Source: Symsagittifera roscoffensis
Taxonomy: Eukaryota > Xenacoelomorpha > Acoela > Convolutidae
Length of the DNA stretch: 64,000 nucleotides
Assembly (NCBI RefSeq): GCF_963678635.1
Contig: NC_087067.1
Coordinates: forward strand, 43,375,829-43,439,828
Reading direction: 5' to 3'
The notes under the pieces are model-generated. The model was not told the origin of the DNA, searched no databases, and saw nothing but the letters and a program-made list of their open reading frames with translations. Made by a program: the position numbers and the translations under genes. This document shows positions 21,157 through 30,249 of the stretch, piece after piece. Each line of letters begins with the position of its first letter. Position 1 is the stretch's first letter.

Positions 21157-21615
21157 TATTCTGGCCTTTTTTATAACTTTTTTATAACTTATAAAAACAG
21201 GAAACAGAATCGGTTTAATTCAAGAGAATCAATAAACGGCGAATTTTAGTAATTTTTATTACACGGAATTAGCAACAACATTACACGTATCAAGTTAAAA
21301 AGTGGGGTTGTTCATGCCCTGATTTGTGTGATTTATGTGTTTTTTCACAATGAGTTCATACTTAGTTCACGCAGTTTAATTAACAGAAACTCAATTGCAA
21401 ACCAATTTTGAACCGATTAAAATATTAGCATTTTATGTTCTGTCAGGTTCGGCTCAAATAGGATTCTCAAATGAAACGACTTAGGTGAGAATCGAACCCA
21501 CGCCGAACTCCCCGGAACGCACTATGTATACGCTGAGCTATATAGCTGATATTGCTAAGCAACTATACTGGCTTTATACTATACTTTCATACTTTAATGC
21601 TATGTAGCATTAACA
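21157..21615 (-). repeat. BEL/Pao 5' LTR
   Basis: It matches the 3' LTR almost base for base, including the tRNA-like segment, the TATAAAG and the AATAAA. The outer flank continues GCATACGCG. Confidence 0.8.
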
Positions 21616-21929
21616 GCATACGCGTGTTATAAGAACGCCTTATTTCACAAGATAATTTTATCAAATTGACCAAATTAAGAACTTTCAAACCCTCAATTTT
21701 TTGAAAAAAACTCACACGCAAAACAATTTACAACTTTGAGCTCAAGACAATAATATTTCTCAGATCATTTAAAAAATAGCATCCAAAATGTTTTTTAGGA
21801 AGTCGAAAATTGACTGAACAAAAGAACTACCCCAATCATACAAAGAGAAAGAACCACACGTTTTTTGAAGCCGGAGAAAATTGACCTTAAGAAATGTGCC
21901 TTTGAAGCCGGAGTGTGTTACGTTTCATT
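21616..21929. other. Flank of the BEL insertion, no gene seen
   Basis: AT-rich unique-looking sequence with no ORF or recognisable repeat. Confidence 0.4.
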
Positions 21930-23460
21930 CATTTTTTCTGAAATTCATTAAATGAAAGTCTTTTTAAAATAATTTTTAATGGTATAAACTGCATTAAAAC
22001 GTGTCAGCGTGAACAGCTGAACAAATTTTCACAACAATTCTAATATGAAAATTGCCGTGTGAACATTTTTTGAACATCTCTTTTTGTAATTTAACAAAAG
22101 GGGGGGGAACTGGAAAAGAGCCCAACATTGAGTAAAATAAAATGAGTAACAAAAAGCAAGATTGCACAGAAAAAAAAATTCAACCCTCGGTTGCCAACTT
22201 TATTTTGAAACGTGCAAAGATTTCCTGAGCGATAAAATTGCGTCCCAAAAAAAAGTCAAAAAAATTATGGTTTTGAATAAAATTTGATAAAAATGGAAAC
22301 TAATTGGATGTAATCAATTTGCAACGGATTTTAAAGCTTCAATAAAAAATGTTCGTCTGCACTTTTACGGACGCTGAAATTAAAACTCAGATTTAATCGA
22401 CTCTTGTCCATCGAACTCCAGTGCGGGTAATTTAATGGTTCCATTGAAGAAATGAAAACTTGCAAAGTGAACAAGTTAACTATTGTTAACAGATTTGTTC
22501 TATGAAATTTGGACAGGAAAGTGAAAAAGACCATTTGGAGCCCTAATCCAATGATCGCCCAAACAAAATATTTTACGACACAAAAAAAAATCAGTCGGTC
22601 AATTTATCAACGACCCGCTCGCGTTTCTGATTTAACAATGCTGTTTTTCCATATTGCTTGTGAGGAGAGAAATTAATCATTTATGCATTGTCCGATTGTT
22701 GTGAAAATTTACATACAGACTAATGAGCCACGAAAAACATATTTGGTCTTCATACTCAACCTCGTAAAACCACTCGATTCAATATATATTGGAGCTCGTG
22801 TGAGGTGGGTGGAAAAGGAAAAAGAGCCAGCATTTGATCTAGAAGAGCATGCACCAACTGAGACTCAAAAAAAATTCTAACAAAATCGCTCAAGTTCTCC
22901 CTGAAAGTAGAATGAACAAAATGCACTTGCAACTGCAATGAAAATAGCTTACAGCGCTAGCAAATCCATTATGAGGTAACTGAACCGACAAAACATGAGT
23001 AGACAAACAAAAGCACGACGACTCAATTTTTCTCGGATTTCTTTTATTTTATTGATACTGAAGAAAAAAAAACAACCCCCAGACCACAAATCCGACAACG
23101 TTATCTCTAGGCCAAGCGGAAAAGAATGTGGAAGACGATATGAGAAGAGAAAAGAAGAGAGGAATGTGTAAAAGTTGTTTACGGTAAAAATGTCTCGTTT
23201 CCAATTACAGGACATTTGCTATTGCAAGTCTAGTAACAATCGGATAATGCAACGCTAAATTTACTTGTAAAACTTAACAGTTGGGGGAATTGAAAAAAAA
23301 TCCATGTTCTGAATCAAGTTTTCTTATTCTAAACGACTAATTTCGTACAAAGAACGTTACCCAATTGTTCACTTCGCTCGCAATTAGAATAAAAATGTTC
23401 AAACTAATTTTTCGAACACTTGAACAGCATTTAAAAGTCGTTCGAAGCGTGTTCGAAATC
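21930..23460. repeat. Third, partial copy of the duplicated non-coding segment
   Basis: Collinear with 5830-7340 and 10275-11790. It starts inside a family A MITE whose left terminus is lost (right terminus CTGGAAAAGAGCC ends at 22122), then runs through the reversed family C segment and the TTTCTTTTATTTTATTGATAC stretch. It is more diverged than copies 1 and 2 and lacks the LTR and pol parts. Confidence 0.85.
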
Positions 23461-23731
23461 CCCAATCCCCAATCCGCAATTGCAAATCCTTAAAGCAATT
23501 CATAACAGAGTGCGATTGTTATGAAAATTGACATACTAATGAGCCCATGACAAACATATTTGGTCTTCATGTTAAATATGAACCTTGTAAAACCACTCGC
23601 TACAACATAAAATTTTCGCTCGTGTGAGGTGGGGGAAAGGAAAAAGATCCGAAAGGGCATCAATAATCAATAGATATATCATTCGGCCCATTCGGTGTTT
23701 CCTGATTTGCAAATACGAATAAAAACGGCTC

Positions 23732-23931
23732 GGCTCTTTTTCCTTTTCCACCCCAACTCACACGAGCGTCAGTTTTATGGTCTAACGAGTGGTTTTACAA
23801 GGTTGATTATGAAGACCAAATATGTTTGTCATGTCCTAATTAGTCTGAATGTCAATTTTAATGACAAACAGACTATATGGACAATAATTTTGATAATAAA
23901 ATTTGGCAGGTGGGGGGGAGATAAAAGAGCC
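23732..23931 (+). mobile_element. Family C MITE with perfect 8 bp target duplication
   Basis: Termini GGCTCTTTTTCCTTTTCCAC and GGGGAGATAAAAGAGCC. Octamer AACGGCTC is repeated at 23724-23731 and 23932-23939. The interior carries the full family C core. Confidence 0.85.
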
Positions 23932-23957
23932 AACGGCTCCACCACTTGTAAATTTTC

Positions 23958-24437
23958 GGCTCTTTTCCACCCCCTTCCCCCACCCCCTACTTCAACACCA
24001 CACATTTGAATTTCGAGTTTGAAAACTAGCCTAACTTTGTCACATTGGAATGAAACTTTGCAAGGGGAGCAAAAAAACGACTGTGAACAGATTTAACTCT
24101 TCATACTTTTTATCGTAACATCAAGCGGTTCGTCGGCTCTTTTCCAGTTCCCCTACCTTTGATTTTTTTCTGAAATTCATTATGTGAAAGTCTATTTAAA
24201 AAGACTTTTCACGTTATAAACTGCATTAAAACGTGGCAGCGTGAACAGGTGAACAAATTGCTACAAATTTTCTAACAATCAATATGCCATGTAAACAATT
24301 TTTGATGTAAAGAGTTTTGTTTTGTAATTTTACGAGGGGGTGGGAAACTGGAAAAGAGCCGGTTCGTCATTATAACACGTAAAACAAATATACAAATAGA
24401 AATTTTGAAATGAGGGGGAAAAAAGGAAAAGGGGAAG
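23958..24437 (-). mobile_element. Family B MITE interrupted by a family A MITE
   Basis: The left part starts GGCTCTTTTCCACCCCC and the right part ends around GGGGGAAAAAAGGAAAAGGGG. The family B interior (CGTAACATCA and TAACACGTAAAAC blocks, in reverse) is split at GGTTCGTC by the element at 24135-24360. Confidence 0.65.
24135..24360 (+). mobile_element. Family A MITE nested in a family B MITE
   Basis: Termini GGCTCTTTTCCAGTTCCCC and GGAAACTGGAAAAGAGCC. Octamer GGTTCGTC occurs directly on both sides (24127-24134 and 24361-24368), proving insertion into the older family B copy. Confidence 0.85.
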
Positions 24438-24444
24438 ACTATTT

Positions 24445-24533
24445 GGCTCTTTTTCCTCCCACAATCGGACAAAGTGAACAGTAACTTCAAATATAAACAT
24501 TCGCAGGTGGGGAGGGGGGAAGGAAAAAGAGCC
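24445..24533. mobile_element. Short internally deleted family C MITE
   Basis: Only 89 bp, with both termini kept (GGCTCTTTTTCCTCCC and GGAAGGAAAAAGAGCC). The flanking octamers GACTATTT and GGCTATTT differ at one base. Confidence 0.7.
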
Positions 24534-24761
24534 GGCTATTTCTTTGGGAAGCGCTTTTTGAGCTTAAATGAACCAAATGCACTGTTGATTGACCTTCGCT
24601 GTCTCAATTCAAATAATGGCGGTTGAATTTAGTTCAGAGCTCCGAAAAACTGAATATTGAATACTTTCTTCACGCGCTGAGACATAAACGCGCGGGTTTA
24701 ATCCCTAACAAATCAAGCTGTTTTAAAACTAGGAAAACAAATTAATTGTATGTAACCGGTC

Positions 24762-24768
24762 TATAAAA
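24762..24768 (+). promoter_or_regulatory. TATA box of the cysteine-rich peptide gene
   Basis: TATAAAA lies 54 bases before the ATG at 24816, leaving room for a start site around 24792 and a short 5' leader. Confidence 0.65.
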
Positions 24769-24815
24769 TAATCATCAGCTCAACAGTTTTCATCAAAAAA
24801 AAAATACTGTCGAAA

Positions 24816-25022
24816 ATGTTTTCAAGAGTAAATTTCTCAGTTGTTCTTTGCTTGACAGTTCTTTTTGGACTCACAGTGGCGCAGTTTGAGGAGGCTGCGC
24901 AGAACATGGAAGATCGTTGTCCGTGTGGTCCCGATTGCAACTGTCCTCCCGACTGTCATTGTCGCCAGACGACAACTTTCGCCGGTCTACTGAGACGCAG
25001 CATGCGTGCTCAAAAAATTTAG
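24816..25022 (+). CDS. Small secreted cysteine-rich, metallothionein-like peptide
   Basis: A 68-residue single-exon ORF with a strong signal peptide (SVVLCLTVLFGLTVAQ, cut expected around residue 22). The mature ~46 residues hold an acidic start (FEEAAQNMED) and the block CPCGPDCNCPPDCHC: seven Cys as CxC-x3-CxC-x3-CxC plus one His, resembling metal-thiolate clusters of metallothioneins. A basic tail (LLRRSMRAQKI) follows. Classical metallothioneins are cytosolic, so a secreted CxC cluster is unusual. It could bind Cu/Zn or be a disulfide-rich secreted peptide. The signal sequence is similar to that of the gene at 1708 (CLAVLTGLDVAQ against CLTVLFGLTVAQ). A TATA box lies upstream. An ATTAAA at 25108 is a possible polyadenylation signal; no AATAAA is close. 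The coding call is good; the function is inferred from composition only. Confidence 0.72.
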   Translation: MFSRVNFSVVLCLTVLFGLTVAQFEEAAQNMEDRCPCGPDCNCPPDCHCRQTTTFAGLLRRSMRAQKI

Positions 25023-25060
25023 TATCCTTCCGCAACTCAAAGGGTCACAACTGAGGAAGT

Positions 25061-25873
25061 GACGTCAGTGGCAGAATTGTTATTTTAAAATAACTAACCT
25101 AAGCAAATTAAATATTTCATATTGTAAATTTGATTTCTGAGAGTTGATTTCTGAATCCGAGGTGGCTTTATCATAAGAGTAATTTCGTACGGACAGATTC
25201 TTGCAGCTTAGTCTAATACCGATCTTAATCTTACTTAAACCAGTAGATTTAGCGTATACTGGTATTTGCGAGATAAGATATCAGGAACTGTTCTGGGAGA
25301 GCAAATTGAGAAGACCAAAAAGCAGCTCTATCAAGTGGAATAAGATAAAGGTCGAAATAAGCCTCAAATTAGCAAAAACTACGTTTCGGTTCCGAATCTG
25401 TGACCTAGCAAATGTGCGTCTCACACACTAACCACTCAGCCACGGTGTTAACAGATTAATCCTCGATTTGACGTCAGTGGCAGAATTGTTATTTTAAAAT
25501 AACTAACCTAAGCAAATTAAATATTTCATATTGTAAATTTGATTTCTGAGAGTTGATTTCTGAATCCGAGGTGGCTTTATCATAAGAGTAATTTCGTACG
25601 GACAGATTCTTGCAGCTTAGTCTAATACCGATCTTAATCTTACTTAAACCAGTAGATTTAGCGTATACTGGTATTTGCGAGATAAGATATCAGGAACTGT
25701 TCTGGGAGAGCAAATTGAGAAGACCAAAAAGCAGCTCTATCAAGTGGAATAAGATAAAGGTCGAAATAAGCCTCAAATTAGCAAAAACTACGTTTCGGTT
25801 CCGAATCTGTGACCTAGCAAATGTGCGTCTCACACACTAACCACTCAGCCACGGTGTTAACAGATTAATCCTC
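25061..25873. repeat. Two identical-looking 409 bp tandem copies
   Basis: The sequence from TGACGTCAGTGGCAGAATTG at 25061 restarts at 25470 and matches with no obvious difference for ~400 bases. The first copy begins just after the stop codon of the cysteine-rich gene, so its 3' UTR and polyadenylation region are part of the duplicated unit. The near identity indicates a recent event. Confidence 0.92.
25385..25450 (-). other. tRNA-like (SINE-like) head in tandem copy 1
   Basis: On the minus strand TGGCTGAGTGG is a perfect A-box. A degenerate B-box (AGATTCGGAACC) follows ~33 bases later. This is the arrangement of tRNA-derived SINE promoters of the Ser/Leu type. The second copy is at about 25794-25859. 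Confidence 0.5.
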
Positions 25874-25991
25874 CATCTAAACTTAAAATCACTTAATTTA
25901 GGCTATTTTAGAAATTGATCATGTCAAGACTGCCATCTAAACTTAAAATCACTTAATTTAGGCTATTTTAGAAATTGATCATGTCAAGATT
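25874..25991. repeat. 60 bp direct repeat, two units
   Basis: Two consecutive 60 bp units starting CATCTAAACTTAAAATCAC, almost identical, immediately after the 409 bp tandem pair. Confidence 0.9.
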
Positions 25992-26169
25992 CAATTATAG
26001 CTGTCAAAACCACTTGTGACTATGACTACAGTGATGCAGAAAGTTTTATTTATTAATTGCTTCCAATACTTACTGTTCAAAACCGTTTCACAAGACTTTC
26101 GAACAAAAAAGTGTTTCACAAGACTTTCCTTTTTCTGAGTGCGTTTAGCGTTCTTCTTCTCTACCCCCA

Positions 26170-26189
26170 CCCCCCCCCCCCCCCCCCCC
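26170..26189. repeat. Poly-C run of 20
   Basis: An uninterrupted run of 20 C in a C-rich context. The strand asymmetry and length make it a candidate i-motif/G-quadruplex and also a likely sequencing or assembly weak spot. Confidence 0.95.
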
Positions 26190-26269
26190 GCGGAACTTCC
26201 TCATCAAAAGTCAAGAATATAGCGGGGCCACAGTAAACTAGCCACCAATAACGCAGCTACATATGCCAA

Positions 26270-27256
26270 CAACACTGCTCGTATCAGGACGAAGCCTGAA
26301 TGTTACGACTGCCTTTTAAGGTCTATGGAGTAGTAATAACATAATGTAATTTGATGTAACTTAATGTAAAAATTTAATCGAATAAAATGAAAAAAATAAA
26401 TGTCTGAAATTTCCCCCCTAAATTCTAAAATCATCTCCCCACACGCCATATTAACTACAAAAGGATAGATTTTGCTCCTTTTAACATTTCAATTATGACC
26501 AATAAGCTTCTTTCAACCAATTTCGAACGATTTCTCAGACGGATTAAATATCTTTTCAAATTTAGGCTCAGGTCTACAATGCCTTTCGATTGATTTAAGA
26601 AATCCTGTCAAAAATGGCTAGTTAAAAAGTCGAAATTTGTCTGAACAAAAAAAACCCACCCTGAGCACAAATATTTCGTTACTTTTGTAAGCAGAGTCGG
26701 AATAATAAAATGCCAATTCGATGCAGCAAAATAGCATCAAATACAAAAATTTTGCAAGTACCAAACTCGAAAACATGAAGCCAAATTATGTATAGATTCA
26801 AAAAAACTGCAAGATTAATTGAGTCTGAAACCGAGCTTTTCATCATCACTGCTGTTTAAAAAATAACTTTTTCCGGTTCATTTGATGAATTAATAATGCA
26901 TCCGCTGTGTTACTTACTTTTTACTGCTAAAAGGTCGAAGCACATATTAATATACTGCTACCGCAGCCTACCGATTCAAAATTATCCTACCAAAAGTAGC
27001 ACTTTTTTTTGTTCCGACTTTCGATACGAAAGTAACGGAATATTTCTGCTCGAATTGGTTTTTTTTTTTCAGACAAGTTTCGACTTTTTACCTAGCCATT
27101 TTTGACGGATTTTTAAAATATCATTCAAAAACTATTGTTGTCCTGAGCTCAAATTTGAAATGATATTCGTAACTGATATTTATGTTATTACTGCTCCATA
27201 AAACTTAAAAGGCAGTCGGAACATTCAGGGCTTCGTCTTGATACGAGCAATCTTGT
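26270..27256. mobile_element. ~1 kb foldback-type element with long inverted arms
   Basis: The left end (CACTGCTCGTATCAGGACG...TGTTACGACTGCCTTTTAA) is mirrored at the right end (CTTGATACGAGC read inversely) over about 75 bases. Inner segments also pair: AAAAATGGCTAG then AAAAAGTCGAAA at ~26612 with ~27070-27110, and TCGTTAC then GAGTCGG at ~26665 with ~27015-27050. The whole element is therefore a long imperfect palindrome with indels. No transposase ORF is present. Related single-arm fragments occur at about 7773-7840 and 12190-12260. Confidence 0.7.
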
Positions 27257-27387
27257 TTGCGATTTAGTTTGGAAAAAATGTTCGTACTAATACACATTGC
27301 TTCGCAAGGATAAAAAAAGTTTGATTGGATTTTGTATACTGGCGCCTGGTTGCCTTTTAAAAAATTCCGTTCGAATATTACATTTCG

Positions 27388-27564
27388 GGGCTTATATTTT
27401 CCTTTTCTTTCTACCTCACACGAGCACGTTATGGTGAAACGAGTCGACTTACAAGGTTATGAACACCAAGTATGTTTCCGTGGCCTAATTATTCCGTATG
27501 ACAATTTTCATAACAATCAAGTTTTTACTAGAAAAGTTTTGCAGGTGTGGAAAAAGGGAAATGA
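27388..27564 (+). mobile_element. Decayed family C MITE
   Basis: Carries TTCCTTTTCTTTCTACCTCACACGAGC, the family C core with several substitutions, and a right end GTGGAAAAAGGGAAATGAGC. Termini are degraded. Confidence 0.55.
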
Positions 27565-28118
27565 GCTTGAGCAATGAAGGGGGGGGGGGTGCAATCGAGA
27601 AAAGATGCTTCGCAAAATGTTTCAAAATTTGTGTCTAACCTAAGACATTCTGTGAACGCTAAGTCTCGAATGTCCCTCTAACCTGCTCAATTAAACTTAA
27701 TGATGTAACCAGGGGTTTTAAAAAGTATAAGATTAAAACAAGAAGCAAAGCGGAAGCTGCCAAACAGAAAGTGAGATGAAAATAACTCGAAACTCTTCAC
27801 TTTGGGCGCAAATGCAACCACAATACTCACAGGCTGAGTGGAAAGGGGCCTGGAATTTGTCAAGGTTCGATAATAAAGCAACATCAGTTTTCTGCAACTT
27901 TGTAAGAAAAGTTTTTTTACCGGAAAAAAAAGTATATTTTCCGATTATATGACGCTTGCTCTTGCAAGTGAAAATAGAAACACTATTTATAAAAACTCAC
28001 AGATGGGGAAGGGTAAAGATGCAAAAATGCTTGGATCAACTGTACAATCCCTCCCCCCTCTAAGCGACCTACCATAGAATGTCCTCCCCTGGCATGTAAA
28101 AATTCTGAAAACAAAATT
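27565..28118. other. Non-coding spacer, nothing identified
   Basis: A G run at 27580-27590 and otherwise AT-rich sequence without a supported gene or repeat. Confidence 0.4.
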
Positions 28119-28538
28119 GGCTCTTTTTCCTTTTCCCCCTCACATAAGTATCGATTTCATGGTGTAACGAGTGGTTTAACAAGTTTGGGCTCTTTTCCAG
28201 TTTCCCCCCTTTCAAAATACCGAGTTTTATGTTTGTTTTACGTGTTATTACGGCTAAATGCTTGATGTTACGCTGTAAAGTATGAAGAACAAATCTGTTC
28301 AGAATTGTCGATTTGTTCACCACGCCAAATTTCATTGCATTGTGACAACGTTAAATAGACTTTTCAAAATTGAATTTGAAAGGGGGGAAACTGGAAAAGA
28401 GCCCAAGGTTGAGTATGAAGACTGAATATGTTTGTCATGGCCTAATTAGTTATTATGCCAAATTTGATAACAAGCCGACAATGTGAACAGAAAACTTACC
28501 CCAAAAAATTTGCAGGTGGGGGGAAAAGGAAAAAGAGC
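28119..28538 (+). mobile_element. Family C MITE interrupted by a family B MITE
   Basis: Left terminus GGCTCTTTTTCCTTTTCCCC and right terminus GGAAAAGGAAAAAGAGC. The core is split after GTGGTTTAACAAG and resumes at AAGGTTGAGTATGAAGAC. The flanking octamers ACAAAATT and AAAAAATT differ at one base. Confidence 0.75.
28188..28403 (+). mobile_element. Family B MITE nested in a family C MITE
   Basis: Termini GGCTCTTTTCCAGTTTCCCC and GGGGAAACTGGAAAAGAGCC. The flanking octamers CAAGTTTG and CAAGGTTG differ at one base; uninterrupted family C copies have CAAGGTTG at this place. Confidence 0.85.
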
Positions 28539-28898
28539 AAAAAATTCTGTATAAAATATGCATTTCATACAATTGCGCTAAAAAAAATTTTAAACTTTTT
28601 TCACGCTGGATTGCATTTGTACGCTGTTAATTACCTAGATTAATGCTTTAATTCAATTTATTTTTGTAATACGGTTAATTTTGAACAAATCTAGGCTATA
28701 CCCAAAGTAAGTTTATGAAAAAATCCATACTTTCTCACCCCTAAATCAATTTGGGGGGGGGGATAGTACGGTTGATCCAAACCCGTATTTAAGAAAAGTG
28801 AAACCAAATCGATTATAATTGATTTTGTTGTCTAAAAAGTTTTTAAGATAAACGATTCCCATGTTAAGCTCGGACAACAAAATTGGACTTAAAATGGA

Positions 28899-29111
28899 GG
28901 CTTTTTTCCAGTTCTCCCCTTTCAAATTCAATTTTGAAAAGTCTATTTAACGTAGTGATAATGCAATGAAGTTTGGCGTGGTGAAAAAATTGACAATTCT
29001 GAACAGATTTGTTCTTCATACTTTACAGCGTAACATCTTGCGTTTAGCCGTAATAACAGGTAAAACAAACATAAAACTCGGTATTTTGAAAGGGGGGACT
29101 GGAAAAGAGCC
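28899..29111 (-). mobile_element. Family B MITE, reversed
   Basis: Starts GGCTTTTTTCCAGTTCTCCC and ends GGGGGGACTGGAAAAGAGCC, with the interior in reverse orientation relative to 28188. Octamers AAAATGGA and AAAACGGA differ at one base. Confidence 0.8.
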
Positions 29112-29174
29112 AAAACGGATTTCAATCCATTTTTCTCGCAAAAACAAAACGCATTATAATTAATTTGAAATCCA

Positions 29175-29394
29175 GGCTCTTTTCCAGTCCCCCCCCCCAC
29201 CTTTCAAATTCAATTTTGAAAAGCTTATTTAACGTTGCCATAATGCAATGAAATTTGACTTGGTGAACAAATCGACAATTCTGAACAGATTTGTTCTTCA
29301 TACTTAACAGCGTAACATCACGCATTTAGCCGTAATAACACGTAAAACAAACATAAAACTCGGAAATTTGAAAGGGGGGAACTGGAAAAGAGCC
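29175..29394 (-). mobile_element. Family B MITE with perfect 8 bp target duplication
   Basis: Termini GGCTCTTTTCCAGTCCCCCC and GGGGAACTGGAAAAGAGCC. Octamer GAAATCCA is present on both sides (29167-29174 and 29395-29402). Confidence 0.88.
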
Positions 29395-29722
29395 GAAATC
29401 CATTATAATGGATTTTATAATAAGTAGAAAATGACATCAAAATGGATTTTTTTCCACTTTATTTTTGTTTCGAGTCGTGCAAATTTTTGCAAGAAATCCT
29501 GCGTTTATCAAATGAGTTTTGCGGAAACTTTGCAAAGCGAGTGTAAGGCCTAATCCATTTCTAAACCTAAACTCAATTTGTAAAAAGATTTTGTTAAGCT
29601 CTTCCCCCCTAACGATTGCCCATTTGCTCCGCTCCCTCCCCCCTCCCTAACCTGAAACCTAAAGATTGCCCCCCCCCAAAGTTTCTAACACTTAAATCAA
29701 ATTGGTTAAAGGAACAAAATTT

Positions 29723-29905
29723 GGCTCTTTTCCAGTTTCCCACCCCCCTCGGAAAGTTACAAAGTAAAGCTGTTTAAAACTATTCGCACGTCATTTGCAT
29801 TTTGCTGACACGTTTTAACGCAGTTTATATTGAGAAAAGGCAATTTGAATTGATTTCCATTTTTTGAATTTCAGAAAAAATTAAAGGGGGAACTGGAAAA
29901 GTGCC
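29723..29905 (-). mobile_element. Family A MITE
   Basis: Termini GGCTCTTTTCCAGTTTCCC and GGGGGAACTGGAAAAGTGCC. Octamers CAAAATTT and GAAAATTT differ at one base. Confidence 0.75.
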
Positions 29906-30249
29906 GAAAATTTAGTAACAGTTATTGAGTAACATTTAAAAAAATAACAAAAATACCAAAGTTAGGCGGAAAAAAAATAAATTGAACAAGTAACCAACTT
30001 TAGTTTAAAAAATAGAATAGATTTTATGTGCGTTTAAATTCGCATTTGAGTAATGTGGAAAAAATTGATTATAATTTAGTTCCATTGTCAGTATCCACAA
30101 AAGTAAAAATAATCGATTATAATGGATGAAAAAAGGATTTTGTTGCCTCGAAAAATAGTAAAATTATAATCCATTTTTAAATGATAATAATCAATTTGTT
30201 TTCACTTTTGCGGACAATGACAAGGAAACTCAATTATAATCGATTTTAT

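Larger units (their letters stand above)
12380..21615 (-). mobile_element. BEL/Pao LTR retrotransposon
   Basis: About 9.2 kb on the minus strand. Order: 5' LTR (21157-21615), primer-binding site (21153 downward), ~1.1 kb leader, extra ORF (20020-19373), gag-protease (19168-16235), RT, RNaseH and integrase fragments (16365-12824), purine tract, 3' LTR (12839-12380). The RT YMDD box, a DUF1759-like gag domain, the integrase motif order and the C-terminal domain all point to BEL/Pao. The hexamers outside the LTRs, GCTTAC (left) and GCATAC (right), agree at 5 of 6 and may be a decayed target duplication. pol carries at least three frameshifts and one in-frame stop, so this copy is not autonomous. 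Confidence 0.9.
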
